NCBI RefSeq assembly: GCF_016734765.1
Contig: NZ_JAERQE010000031.1
Coordinates: 1-63,573 of the forward strand
Direction of reading: 5' to 3'
Length of the DNA stretch: 63,573 nucleotides
DNA from: Microvirga soli
Lineage (GTDB): Bacteria; Pseudomonadota; Alphaproteobacteria; Rhizobiales; Beijerinckiaceae
Shown here: in pieces, positions 25,328 through 33,207 of the stretch
Numbering within the stretch: position 1 is the first letter of the stretch
How the letters are laid out: each line of letters opens with the position of its first letter
Notes under the pieces: generated by a model
What the model was told of the DNA's origin: nothing
What the model saw: the letters and a program-made list of their open reading frames with translations, nothing else
Databases searched by the model: none
Translations under genes and position numbers: made by a program

Positions 25328-25702
25328 TCAACGCCTGCGGCGGTTGCGCGGATGTGAATGACCCGATGAGGCCGTTTCCTTCGGAACGAGGCTGTAGATC
25401 AGAAACCCTGCCAGAATCCCGGCGCCGAGCAGGACGAAGGGATACGACTTGGCGGTCTGAACGACGCCGGAAGCGGTTTGACGCACGGCGTAGAGCGGCA
25501 TGGAAGCATCATGGATCAGGCGCTCGGCCCGCCTGACATTCTCCTGCCGGGTGTGGATCTCCAACTCATAACCCTCGTCGTCATCGTGGCGATGAAGCTC
25601 GATGCTGTTCCGGGCAAATCCGGCCGAGACGAGGCGTTGGATCGCCTGATTTGCCTCGCTGCGAGACGAGAAAGATCCGGTGGCAATAGACGTGTTCGGC
25701 AT
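25328..25702 (-). CDS. Hypothetical membrane-anchored protein, YflT-like N-terminus
   Basis: A 124-residue protein. The N-terminal 65 residues (SIATGSFSSRSEANQAIQRL, GFARNSIELHRHDDDEGYELE) resemble the general-stress YflT-type fold, where a sliding residue pattern after SxxEAxxA is typical. A hydrophobic segment (FVLLGAGILAGFLIYSLV, about 89-106) anchors it in the membrane and the tail is basic (PRNRRRR). A GGAAC on the minus strand at 25753-25757 is suitably placed, but the matching -10 is poor. Function unknown. Confidence 0.6.
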   Translation of the reverse strand: MPNTSIATGSFSSRSEANQAIQRLVSAGFARNSIELHRHDDDEGYELEIHTRQENVRRAERLIHDASMPLYAVRQTASGVVQTAKSYPFVLLGAGILAGFLIYSLVPKETASSGHSHPRNRRRR

Positions 25703-25803
25703 CAGTCAATCCTCTTCGAACTGCTGACGCCAATTCCCGGCAAGCGCCAAGGTTCCACACCGAACCGCCGCACGGTGAGGAAAGCCAGTCAAAGTGATGG
25801 TGT

Positions 25804-26202
25804 TCAGTTCCTCCGAGGGGCTTGAGCGGCGGCTCTCTCCGCCTCCATCAATACCTCAAGGGCTCTCCAGGGCTTCGGCATGAAACGGACGTCCCGCGGA
25901 ACATTGCCGGTCTCATCGTCGAGAGGTTTGCCGGAGGTCAGCACCGTGCGGACCCATGGCCACTTGAGCCGCACGGTTCGCACGAGATCCATCCCATCCA
26001 TCAGGCAGGGGAGCCGGAGATCGGAAAAGAGGAAGGCTACTTCTTCCGAATGCTGGTTCATATAATCCAGCGCCTCTTCGGCGCTGGAAGCTTCGACGAC
26101 TTTGAGATCGGTTTCCTCGAGAAGAGCTGCCGCCAAGCCCCTGACTTCGAAATCGTCCTCGACGATCAAGGCCACGCGATAAGGCTCAATTCTCTGTCCC
26201 AT
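25804..26202 (-). CDS. Single-domain response regulator (CheY-like receiver)
   Basis: A 132-residue stand-alone receiver. The acidic pocket is Glu15-Asp16-Asp17, the phosphoacceptor is Asp61 in LFSDLRLP, the conserved Thr/Ser is Thr89 in VLTSG, and Lys110 is in FMPKPW. There is no output domain, so it should act by protein contact or as a phosphate relay or sink. Orphan receivers next to HWE-kinase systems often feed the alphaproteobacterial stress response, but the partner is not evident. GAGGAGACGACTT precedes the ATG. Confidence 0.92.
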   Translation of the reverse strand: MGQRIEPYRVALIVEDDFEVRGLAAALLEETDLKVVEASSAEEALDYMNQHSEEVAFLFSDLRLPCLMDGMDLVRTVRLKWPWVRTVLTSGKPLDDETGNVPRDVRFMPKPWRALEVLMEAERAAAQAPRRN

Positions 26203-26545
26203 AAGTCGTCTCCTCGTCGGGTTTATATTTCCTGGAGCCCTTCGATGAAGGATCGACGATCCTCAGGCTCTCTGCTTGAAGGAAAAATCCGGCTCCGGAA
26301 ACGCCATGCGGACAGCCGGTGCGATACAGCCAGAACTCAGCATGCGGTCAGAAGCGACAAGGCTTTCGAGCGCATCCTCTACAGGACTGCGAATGATGAA
26401 CTTCCCCGAACGCAGGACGCAATCGGGCGAAGACCCTCATCACAGAACGGTGAACACGGCTGTCCGTTTCAGCTTGGCCTTAGAGAATTTTTCTCAAGGC
26501 AGCTTTTTGCCCTAGAGGAACCCCTTTCCAAGCTGTAGCTTAAGT
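26203..26545. other. Intergenic region between receiver and coiled-coil gene
   Basis: About 340 bases with no supportable gene. It should contain the minus-strand promoter of the receiver gene. A GGAAC at 26517-26521 on the plus strand lacks a good -10 partner (GCTT after 16 bases). Confidence 0.4.
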
Positions 26546-26818
26546 TTGAACCGACTGTTCTCACGTGAGATCCCCGCCGTGTTCAAGGAGACCCAGCTTC
26601 ACCAGGAATTCTTGGACCTGGAGCATCACATGCGGCTTCTCGACCGCAAGCTGGCCGACGCCCTTCATCGGATCCGCCACGGTTCCTCATCGGAATCAAT
26701 CGAGCAGGCCCGACAGGACGAGAAGCAGCTCCTGTCCGAACTGGACCGGTTGATGACGAGAATGCGGGCAATCGAGGGACAACTCCTCCAAATCCAGAAG
26801 GGTGCGACCCGCCACTAA
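26546..26818 (+). CDS. Small coiled-coil protein, hypothetical
   Basis: A charged, helix-forming protein of up to 90 residues with heptad-like spacing (LHQEFLDLEHHMRLLDRKLADAL, ARQDEKQLLSELDRLMTRMRAIEGQLLQIQ). The start is uncertain: TTG 26546 or GTG 26579, the latter giving 79 residues. No domain is recognised. Its charge and composition suggest a cytoplasmic coiled coil. Confidence 0.5.
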   Translation: MNRLFSREIPAVFKETQLHQEFLDLEHHMRLLDRKLADALHRIRHGSSSESIEQARQDEKQLLSELDRLMTRMRAIEGQLLQIQKGATRH

Positions 26819-26892
26819 AGCATCGTGCCGACCCGGCAGCCGGCTTGTGTGAAACCGCACCTCGGATTTTTCGAGCTGGGCTCATCTTGGCA

Positions 26893-26913
26893 ATCCTTAC
26901 GATAGGTAAGGAT
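26893..26913 (+). promoter_or_regulatory. Perfect 8-bp inverted repeat before a small membrane-peptide gene
   Basis: ATCCTTAC (26893-26900), a five-base gap, GTAAGGAT (26906-26913). It ends three bases before the AGGAGAGG ribosome site, so it could be an operator or an RNA hairpin that limits translation. Confidence 0.4.
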
Positions 26914-26929
26914 CAGGAGAGGATGAGGG

Positions 26930-27082
26930 ATGACCTGCAGGGAAACCTATCCGGAACCGGATATCGAGGCGGGGATTGGCGCCGAGGCGCTCCGCGGACG
27001 GTATGTCCCGCTGTTCACGGCCTTGATTGGGCTTTTGGCCACCTTGAATGTCGCGTCAGTGGTCTTCGCTCTAATGGAATGA
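26930..27082 (+). CDS. 50-residue small membrane protein, hypothetical
   Basis: A short frame with a strong ribosome site (AGGAGAGGATGAGGG) directly before the ATG. The hydrophilic N-terminal half (TYPEPDIEAGIGAEALRGRY) is followed by one hydrophobic helix, VPLFTALIGLLATLNVASVV. Such single-helix proteins are easily missed by gene finders. There is no homology I can name; the support is ribosome site, membrane segment and a location among other small stress-type genes. Confidence 0.5.
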   Translation: MTCRETYPEPDIEAGIGAEALRGRYVPLFTALIGLLATLNVASVVFALME

Positions 27083-27124
27083 ACACTTGTCCTGCCGCGC
27101 GCTGAGCGGCAGCCAAAACGAGAA

Positions 27125-27163
27125 CTGCAGGACAGCGCATTGAATGCGAGATCTGTCCTGCAG
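27125..27163. terminator. Long hairpin between two convergent small genes
   Basis: CTGCAGGACAG (27125-27135) pairs perfectly with CTGTCCTGCAG (27153-27163), with a second inner hairpin CGCATT-G-AATGCG. It lies between the 50-residue gene and the minus-strand 24-residue gene and may terminate both. The T-run is missing, so it could also be an RNA-stability or cruciform element. Confidence 0.4.
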
Positions 27164-27178
27164 GTTCACCGTACGTCT

Positions 27179-27253
27179 TCAGCGCAATCCGAGGAACGAC
27201 AGGATCGCGAGGACCACAACGATTGCACCGATAAGCCAGATGATATTGTTCAT
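27179..27253 (-). CDS. 24-residue hydrophobic peptide, conserved-looking
   Basis: The frame begins MNNIIWLIGAIVVVL and ends FLGLR: one transmembrane helix with an N-terminal Asn-Asn and a C-terminal Arg. Similar one-helix peptides with the pattern 'MN.I.W.IG..V.VL.I..F.GLR' are, to my knowledge, common in Hyphomicrobiales. The CGGGAGAGAATCCTC ribosome site and a perfect EcfG-type promoter 37 bases upstream support it. It is too short for standard gene callers. Confidence 0.65.
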   Translation of the reverse strand: MNNIIWLIGAIVVVLAILSFLGLR

Positions 27254-27289
27254 GAGGATTCTCTCCCGAAATGGAATTGACCTCATGCC

Positions 27290-27314
27290 AACGGTCAAGG
27301 TGAAGGTTCGTTCC
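27290..27314 (-). promoter_or_regulatory. Candidate EcfG promoter, perfect match, for the 24-residue peptide
   Basis: Read on the minus strand: GGAAC (27314-27310), 16 bases, CGTT (27293-27290). It lies 37 bases upstream of the ATG at 27253, with the spacing expected for a short leader. Confidence 0.65.
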
Positions 27315-27332
27315 TTGGCCCCGCGTACCAAG

Positions 27333-27590
27333 CTAATTGGAGCGGCAGACCGTCAGATCGGCTCCCGTGACCTCGCCCGAGTTTGCCCTTTGCCGTCTGC
27401 TCTCGCTCGTACAAGCCTCATGCGTGAAGCCTTGGTCTGAATCGACCTGGATCCGGCTCTCCTGAATGCGCGCAGTGTCATAGCCAGGCCCTGAGCGGTA
27501 GTCCCAAGTGGAGACCCCCGCCGCGCCAACGCATCCGCCGAGGCAGCCCAAGAGCATTGCGGCCGTGAAGGTCTTGAGGATCGTCGGCAT
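27333..27590 (-). CDS. Small lipoprotein, hypothetical
   Basis: An 85-residue protein with a lipoprotein signal peptide: the hydrophobic core AAMLLGCLGG leads to Cys20 in the lipobox LGGC. The mature domain (TWDYRSGPGYDTARIQESR ... CTSESRRQRANSGEVTGAD) has two further cysteines. Start ATG 27590 is chosen for GGGTGAGACT before it. It is probably anchored in the outer or inner membrane. No family recognised. Confidence 0.62.
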   Translation of the reverse strand: MPTILKTFTAAMLLGCLGGCVGAAGVSTWDYRSGPGYDTARIQESRIQVDSDQGFTHEACTSESRRQRANSGEVTGADLTVCRSN

Positions 27591-27669
27591 AGTCTCACCC
27601 CTGTGGCTACGGAGCCCACCTGGACGGCGGATGCAGCTCTTACTTGGATGCTTCCCTGACCAAAACAAG

Positions 27670-27697
27670 AAAACCCCGGTGTCGCCACCGGGGTTTT
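27670..27697 (-). terminator. Intrinsic terminator of the porin gene
   Basis: AAAACCCCGGTG (27670-27681) pairs perfectly with CACCGGGGTTTT (27686-27697) around a TCGC loop. On the minus strand it follows the porin stop by 22 bases and is trailed by CTTGTTTTG. Confidence 0.85.
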
Positions 27698-27719
27698 CCA
27701 TTGAGCGTCTGTGGGCCGA

Positions 27720-28940
27720 TCAGAAGTCGCGCTGAATGCGCAGGCGACCTTCCCAAGCATCGTCGTCATCCGCGCCGACGATGCCCCGCGGGTTGAGGTT
27801 GGAGTAGAGAGCCTCCACGCCGATATCGAGGCCGGAAACCGGCGACCAGATCAGGTTCGAACCGACGCGCCATTCGGTAAAGTCGGCCGAGGGAGCAGTC
27901 GTGCCGTACTCGACGCGCGCATACGAGCCGAACAGGCTCTGACGGATGGTTGGGGTCCAGTAGTGGTTCAGGCCACCGGCAACCGACCAGCCGCGACCCG
28001 TCTCAATGTCTCCATCGGGACCCAGATACGCATCGAGGACCGTACCCGACGCGATGCCTACCGAGATGTCCGGATCGAAGCCGAGATAGCCGAGAGCGCC
28101 ATCGGCATAGGTCGCAGCAAGCCACAGGGCGTCGCCCTCAGCCAGCATCGGCAGGTTCACGTTGACCATGCCCGACACGGCCCAGCCGAGTTCGCTGTCG
28201 GCGTATTCACCGCCGACGACCGCGTTGCTGCGGATCTGGTGCAGGGCACCGGAGAGCTGAGCCGATCCCCAGGTGCCGGCATACTTCAGGTTGCCGACGA
28301 CGTCGGGCAGCCTCTGACCGGCATTGACGCCTGCCAGGTTTGCCAGATCGGTGGTCGCGAAGGAGCCCTCTTCCAGCGACAGGGTGGCCGAGAAGCCGTT
28401 GCCGAAGGAGAAGGTGTAGGCGAGCAGGTTCACGTCCGGATAGTCGTAGAAGCGGAGCGTGCCCCAGTTCTCGTTCGCGATGTCGCCGTTGGTGAAGAAC
28501 GAGGTCGTGCGACCAGCGGTCAGGCCACCGAACTGGATGTAGGCCTGAGCGATGTTCGGCGAAGTGCCGGCACCACCAGAGTTGGTTTGCTGGTAAACGC
28601 CGGTGTTGCGGGACATTTCCATGCGGACGAAGGCGCGGAGCAGACCGTAAGCCGTCGCCGTGCGGGCATCGAGCTGGACGCGGCCACGAGCGAGGAAGCC
28701 GATCGAGTTGTTCGCGCGGGTCGTGGGCTCGAGGTAGCTGTATTCGGCGCGGACCCGGCCGCCGACGCGGAGGCATGTTTCCGTGCCCGGAATGTAGAAG
28801 AAGCCTGCGCCGTAGGTGGAGCAGACGCGGACGTATTCGACAGCCGCGGCCTTGGCGACCGGCAGGTCGGCAGCTTGTGCCCCCACGGCAGCCGCGAGAC
28901 CTGCAGCCGATCCGAGGAAGAGGCTCTTAACGAGCTTCAT
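27720..28940 (-). CDS. Outer-membrane porin, rhizobial type
   Basis: A 406-residue porin of the alphaproteobacterial Porin_2 family. It has a signal peptide (SLFLGSAAGLAAAVGAQAADLP), then VEYVRVCSTYGAGFFYIPGTETCLRVGGRVRAEY, the family's N-terminal signature with two cysteines, and a string of amphipathic beta-strands ending in Phe (RIQRDF), as outer-membrane proteins require for BAM-dependent insertion. It forms diffusion channels for small solutes. Monocistronic with its own terminator. Confidence 0.95.
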   Translation of the reverse strand: MKLVKSLFLGSAAGLAAAVGAQAADLPVAKAAAVEYVRVCSTYGAGFFYIPGTETCLRVGGRVRAEYSYLEPTTRANNSIGFLARGRVQLDARTATAYGLLRAFVRMEMSRNTGVYQQTNSGGAGTSPNIAQAYIQFGGLTAGRTTSFFTNGDIANENWGTLRFYDYPDVNLLAYTFSFGNGFSATLSLEEGSFATTDLANLAGVNAGQRLPDVVGNLKYAGTWGSAQLSGALHQIRSNAVVGGEYADSELGWAVSGMVNVNLPMLAEGDALWLAATYADGALGYLGFDPDISVGIASGTVLDAYLGPDGDIETGRGWSVAGGLNHYWTPTIRQSLFGSYARVEYGTTAPSADFTEWRVGSNLIWSPVSGLDIGVEALYSNLNPRGIVGADDDDAWEGRLRIQRDF

Positions 28941-29207
28941 GGTTGTTCTCCAAAGAAGTCTGGGTCCAAGACCCCAATACGACCGTGACCATACTGAAGC
29001 TCAGCTTTCACGCAATAGTGGTTCGCTTTCGATCCGCTAAAGCGGAATGCACCTTGCCGAAAAGATAGGCATTCCAGGCAAGTCCGCATGCTTATTCTCA
29101 AGGGTGTGGCCCAATTTCAACAGCGCGGATAAGCCCTTTCGTTGCGTCATCCTTCCTCGCGGTTCGGCCTCGTCCGTTTGCCGTCCGAGTCTGCTTGGGC
29201 CGAGCCG

Positions 29208-29507
29208 TCAATCACCAAAGAAGTCGAGATCGAGTTCCCGGCAGAGATAGCCGACCGGGCATTGAGGCGTGTCCTGGGTCGGAACGAATGCGGGTTCGAT
29301 CATCTCGTCGCGCAGGCAGAACCGGCCATCGCTGACATAGCGGTCATAGGTGTATGTGCCGGTCCCTAGAACGATCTGACCCCGCGAAAAGACGAGACCG
29401 CGGGCTTGGTTGCAGGTCAGGCTGGGAGTCATCGGCCGCGGCTGGGCCTGTGCGCTCGATGCCGCGACCAGGACGGCCAGAACACAAACGATCTTTCGCA
29501 TCGTCAT
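29208..29507 (-). CDS. Small secreted four-cysteine protein, paralogue B
   Basis: A 99-residue protein with a signal peptide (KIVCVLAVLVAASSAQA) and the mature motifs CNQARGLVFSRG, TYTYDRYV and VPTQDTPQCPVGYLC. Cysteines 32, 64, 83 and 89 repeat exactly the 32/19/6 spacing of paralogue A (24273-24590). About half of the mature residues match between them, so they are diverged duplicates. Probably disulfide-bonded in the periplasm or secreted. Function unknown. Confidence 0.75.
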   Translation of the reverse strand: MTMRKIVCVLAVLVAASSAQAQPRPMTPSLTCNQARGLVFSRGQIVLGTGTYTYDRYVSDGRFCLRDEMIEPAFVPTQDTPQCPVGYLCRELDLDFFGD

Positions 29508-29549
29508 ACCCTTCGTACAGATCGTCCGAACGGAAAACCTCGAAATGAC

Positions 29550-29574
29550 AACGCTTCAAGCAGAGCTTTGTTAC
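29550..29574 (-). promoter_or_regulatory. Candidate EcfG promoter for paralogue B
   Basis: On the minus strand: GTAAC (29574-29570), 16 bases, CGTT (29553-29550), one mismatch in the -35 element. It lies about 43 bases upstream of the start codon. Confidence 0.42.
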
Positions 29575-29602
29575 CGGGAGGCTTCTCGGGCCGGAAAGGC
29601 CG

Positions 29603-31177
29603 CTACAGCATGGGCTGCAGGCGCCGTGCCAGATCGACGGCGCCGGCATAATCGGTCTTCCCCGAGCCCAGCACGGGAATGCTCGCCACCAGAATGGAGC
29701 GCGGCACCCAAAGCTCCGGAAAACCGTGATCCTTGGCATGGGCCAGAAGCACGTCGCGGTCCGCATCCGGCTTGTCGGTGATGAGGACGATCTGCTCGCC
29801 CTTGCGCGGGTCGGGAATGCCTACCACCACATGGCTGTTGTCGGGCCAGAGGGTCTGCACGGTCGCCTCGATGGCCGCCAGGGACACCATCTCGCCCGCG
29901 ATCTTGGCAAAGCGCTTCGCCCTCCCCCGGATCGTCACGACTCGATTATCGACGGTCACGATGTCGCCGGTGTCATGCCAGCCCTCGACCGGCGGCCGGA
30001 TGCCATCGGGCGCGGCAGGGTCGAGATAGCCCTTCATCACGTTCGTGCCGCGCACGTGCAGGCGCCCGCCTTCCTGGATTCCCTCGACAGGCTCCAGCCG
30101 CCACTCGATCCCCGGCAGGACGTGCCCCACGGTGCCCGGATGATTGTCGTCGGGAAGGTTGCAGGCGATCACAGGCGAACATTCGGTGGCGCCGTATCCT
30201 TCCACGATCACGGTACCATGGCGATCCCAGAGGCGGCGCGTCTCGTCCTTCACCCGCTCGGCCCCGGCAATGACGAAGCGTACGCTTGCGAGATCGTTCT
30301 CGCCGGCCGCGCGGGCATAGCCCTGGAGGAAGGTGTCGGTTGCGAGCATTACCGTGGCGCGCGTTCCCGCAACGAGTTTCGGGATCTGCCGGTAATGCAG
30401 CGGGCTCGGATAGAGCACCGATTTCATGCCGTTGAGCACAGCCGTCAGAAGCCCCGCCGAAAGGCCGAAGGAATGGAAGATCGGCAGCGGGTTGAAGAAG
30501 ACGTCATCGTCCTTCAACACATCGCCTGCGAGAGCCTTCACCTGATAGGCGTTGGCGACCAGATTGGCGTTCGACAGCACCACGCCTTTCGGCACGCCTT
30601 CGGACCCTGAGGTGAAAAGCAGCACGGCCGCATCGTCAGGCTGGATGTTCGCCCCGGCATGGACGCGCCGCGCGATCCATGAATCGAGAAGTCCGCGCAG
30701 CTTGTCGAGGCTCGTCAGCTCGGCGCGCACATCCTCGAGCCAGAGGATTCTGCGCCCCTGTCCGAGCGCCTCGATGATGTCATCGAGCTTGCCCTGCTCG
30801 ATGAAGCGGCGCGAGGTGACGATGGTGTCGATTCCGGCCAGCTCGCAGGCCGCCGACAGGTTCTTGAGACCCGCGGTGAAGTTCAGGAAGGCTGGAATTC
30901 GCCCGAAGGCGTTGAGCCCGAACAGGGCGACGGCGATGGCCTGCACGTTCGGCAGCAGCACGCCGATGGTCTCGCGCTCCTTCGTCAGGCCAGCGAGCTT
31001 GCGCCCGAGCACCAGGGAGCCGAGGACAAGGCGCCCGAACGTGATCGGCTGGCGCTCCAGATCCTCCAGGGCGACCTTGTTGCGACCGAAGCGATCTCTG
31101 GCGTCGAGAAGCGCCCCGAACAGGGTTTTGCGCGTCCGCGCGATGTCGAACTCGGCCACGGGCGCGCTCCTGATCAA
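29603..31177 (-). CDS. AMP-binding acyl-CoA/acyl-ACP synthetase (Aas-like)
   Basis: A 524-residue adenylate-forming enzyme. Motifs are in order: LLFTSGSEGVPKGVVLS (P-loop), YGATECSPVIAC, HDTGDIV and the late catalytic Lys in GSGKTDYAG. The organisation is like the C-terminal synthetase half of Aas (2-acyl-GPE acyltransferase/acyl-ACP synthetase), without the acyltransferase half. It would activate fatty acids at the inner membrane, but substrate specificity is not readable. gpt lies four bases upstream on the same strand, so they may share a transcript. Confidence 0.85.
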   Translation of the reverse strand: MIRSAPVAEFDIARTRKTLFGALLDARDRFGRNKVALEDLERQPITFGRLVLGSLVLGRKLAGLTKERETIGVLLPNVQAIAVALFGLNAFGRIPAFLNFTAGLKNLSAACELAGIDTIVTSRRFIEQGKLDDIIEALGQGRRILWLEDVRAELTSLDKLRGLLDSWIARRVHAGANIQPDDAAVLLFTSGSEGVPKGVVLSNANLVANAYQVKALAGDVLKDDDVFFNPLPIFHSFGLSAGLLTAVLNGMKSVLYPSPLHYRQIPKLVAGTRATVMLATDTFLQGYARAAGENDLASVRFVIAGAERVKDETRRLWDRHGTVIVEGYGATECSPVIACNLPDDNHPGTVGHVLPGIEWRLEPVEGIQEGGRLHVRGTNVMKGYLDPAAPDGIRPPVEGWHDTGDIVTVDNRVVTIRGRAKRFAKIAGEMVSLAAIEATVQTLWPDNSHVVVGIPDPRKGEQIVLITDKPDADRDVLLAHAKDHGFPELWVPRSILVASIPVLGSGKTDYAGAVDLARRLQPML

Positions 31178-31181
31178 TCGA

Positions 31182-31688
31182 CTAGCCGGCCGAGCCTTCT
31201 CGGATCGGCGCCTGGTAGGCCAGGCCCATGTCCCAGGGGAAGTAGATCCAGGTGTCCTGGCTCACTTCCGTCACGAAGGTGTCGATGATCGGACGTCCGG
31301 CGGGCTTGGCATAGACGGCGGCGAAATGCGCGTTGGGCAGCATGTCGCGCACGATCTTGGCCGTCTTGCCGGTATCGGTCAGGTCATCGATGACGAGCAC
31401 GCCCTTGCCCGTTCCGTCGCCCAGCGCCTTGATGGCGGGCGCGATGTCCTTGAGCACCTGCAGCTCGCCCTGGTTCTTGTAGTCGTGATAGCTCGCGATG
31501 CAGACGCTCTCGATGAGGCGCACATCGAGCTCGCGGGCCACGATGGCGGCCGGCACGAGGCCGCCGCGGGTGATGCAGACGATCGCCTCGAACGGGCCGG
31601 CCGCGGCCAGGCGCCAGGCTAGAGCCCGGCAATCGCGGTGGAACTGGTCCCAGGAGACAGGGAAGGCTTTGGGAGAGGTCGGGGACAT
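31182..31688 (-). CDS. gpt: Xanthine-guanine phosphoribosyltransferase
   Basis: A 168-residue type I PRTase that salvages xanthine and guanine with PRPP. The PRPP signature is VLVIDDLTDTGKTA, preceded by the substrate region CITRGGLVPAAIVARELDVR. Residues near the C-terminus, WIYFPWDMGLAYQAPI, fit the family tail. Cytoplasmic, probably tetrameric. It ends four bases before the synthetase gene. Confidence 0.95.
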   Translation of the reverse strand: MSPTSPKAFPVSWDQFHRDCRALAWRLAAAGPFEAIVCITRGGLVPAAIVARELDVRLIESVCIASYHDYKNQGELQVLKDIAPAIKALGDGTGKGVLVIDDLTDTGKTAKIVRDMLPNAHFAAVYAKPAGRPIIDTFVTEVSQDTWIYFPWDMGLAYQAPIREGSAG

Positions 31689-31724
31689 CGGCTTGCTCTT
31701 CTTTAGGGAGTGACGAGAAAACTC

Positions 31725-32471
31725 TTAAAGGGGCGCTTGGTCGCCTTTCAGGCGCCGCAGATGATCGCGCACGGCAGCGGCCGCTTTGGCGACGGCATCA
31801 GGATCCTTGCCGCGCACGACGATCTGGTTGCGGAAGCCGCTCGTCGAGAACGACGGGTAGGATCCGATGGAGACGCTTAGGTGGGTCGAGGCGATCTGGC
31901 TGAGACCCTCGGCATAGATGCCTTCGGCCAGCCCCTCCGCCTCGATGGTCTCGATGACCATGCGCGCTCCGGTTTCAAGGGTCGGCGCGATGTTGTCGAG
32001 CATCGCCTGCATGATCGAGGGCACGCCCGCCATGACGAAGACATTGCCGATGCGGAAGCCCGGCGCCTTGGAGATCGGGTTCTCGATCAGGCTGGCGCCG
32101 TCGGGGATCCGGGCCATGCGCAGGCGGGCCTCGTTCAGCTCCTCCGGCGTGTAGCGCTCCCGCAGCACCGCAACGGCTCGCGGGTCGACGTCGATCCCGA
32201 CTCCGAAGGCCTTGGCGATGCAGTCGGCCGTGATGTCGTCGTGGGTGGGGCCGATGCCGCCGGTGGTGAAGAGATAGGTGTACCGGCTGCGCAGGGCATT
32301 GACGGCCGCGACGATCTCCTCCTCCACGTCCGGCACGACGCGAACCTCGCGCAGGTCGATGCCGATCCCGGTCAGGTACTCGGCGATGTAGCCGATGTTC
32401 TTGTCCTTGGTGCGGCCCGTGAGGATCTCATCGCCGATGATGAGAAGAGCGGCAGTAACGGAGACGGCCAT
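31725..32471 (-). CDS. CinA-like molybdopterin-binding domain protein, short form
   Basis: A 248-residue protein with only the N-terminal MoCF-biosynthesis-type domain of CinA (ALLIIGDEILTGRTKDKN, FTTGGIGPTHDDITADCIA), and without the C-terminal nicotinamide-nucleotide amidase (PncC) half. This stand-alone form is common in alphaproteobacteria and is called competence/damage-inducible protein A. It may act on a nucleotide pyrophosphate; the reaction is not established. Next to gpt on the same strand, spaced 36 bases. Confidence 0.88.
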   Translation of the reverse strand: MAVSVTAALLIIGDEILTGRTKDKNIGYIAEYLTGIGIDLREVRVVPDVEEEIVAAVNALRSRYTYLFTTGGIGPTHDDITADCIAKAFGVGIDVDPRAVAVLRERYTPEELNEARLRMARIPDGASLIENPISKAPGFRIGNVFVMAGVPSIMQAMLDNIAPTLETGARMVIETIEAEGLAEGIYAEGLSQIASTHLSVSIGSYPSFSTSGFRNQIVVRGKDPDAVAKAAAAVRDHLRRLKGDQAPL

Positions 32472-33000
32472 GCGCAGCGATCCTTTTGAGGGCCTTTAGC
32501 CTTACAAACGGCAATTCTCAAGCACCGGCAAGGGTTCACCCCCAGTGTCTTTGCCGGATACCCCGTGACGGCATGCTGACGGGCAGTTCTTCGACTGGTG
32601 AACAGCCAGCACCTGTGGGCCCGCAGCGAGAGCTGCGAGCCTGTGCGGTGATCGAGGGTGGCGCGACGGGCAGCCCGGCTCGATGATGGATGGTGAGTAG
32701 GTGAGTAGAAGAGCCGAGGTGCCTCTTCGCGCACGGCTTCTTTAGGCGGTCAGGCGAGGCCGGCCCGGTGACCGTTCCAGGCGGGGTCCGTCTGCTCGAC
32801 GGGGGCCTTGAACCGATTCCGACCACCGGCATGCAGCCTGGGCCTCCTGTCGCACAGGTTTGCGAAACCTCTGCACAGGACCGTGCCTGCCTCCACACTG
32901 CGACGCCTCGCGAGCGCGCCCCTCGATAGAGGCAGGTCTAACAAACGATATAGCCGAGGTTAGGAGAATTGTCAAGAACGAAAGAGGAACATGCGCTCAC

Positions 33001-33130
33001 CCTTCCCTCTCCCCTCTGCGGGAGAGGGTGGCCTGCGCAGCAGGTCGGGAGAGGGGCCGTGAGACGTCGAGCACTGCCCCTCTCCCGGCTCACTCCGTTC
33101 GCCACCCTCCCCCGCACAGGGGGGAGGGAA
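33001..33130. repeat. Long imperfect palindromic intergenic repeat
   Basis: Left arm about 33003-33056 (TCCCTCTCCC... ending GGGAGAGGGGC) and right arm about 33075-33129 (GCCCCTCTCCCGG... ending GGGGGGAGGGA) form an imperfect inverted repeat of more than 50 bases per arm. It has the composition of the common alphaproteobacterial genome-dispersed palindromes. Confidence 0.7.
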
Positions 33131-33169
33131 AGACCCACGCACGACCCTGCACCCACACCCTCGACGCCA

Positions 33170-33207
33170 TGGATCCCCTTCCCTCGCTCCGCTCGCCGGG
33201 GATGACA
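33170..33207. repeat. Dispersed repeat, second copy of the 7939-7976 arm
   Basis: All 38 bases are identical to 7939-7976, the right arm of the palindromic element before thrS. Only one arm is present here. Confidence 0.85.

Noticed and set aside
25733..25757. GGAAC before the YflT-like minus-strand gene as EcfG promoter
   Set aside because: The -35 is exact and position suitable, but the -10 (AATT) has two mismatches; kept out of the promoter list.
26276..26515. 79-codon frame between receiver and coiled-coil gene
   Set aside because: No ribosome site, no conserved motif, and Ser/Arg-rich composition like a shadow frame.
32742..32975. Minus-strand frames in the large intergenic region
   Set aside because: Several overlapping frames of similar poor quality and no ribosome sites; no family motif.
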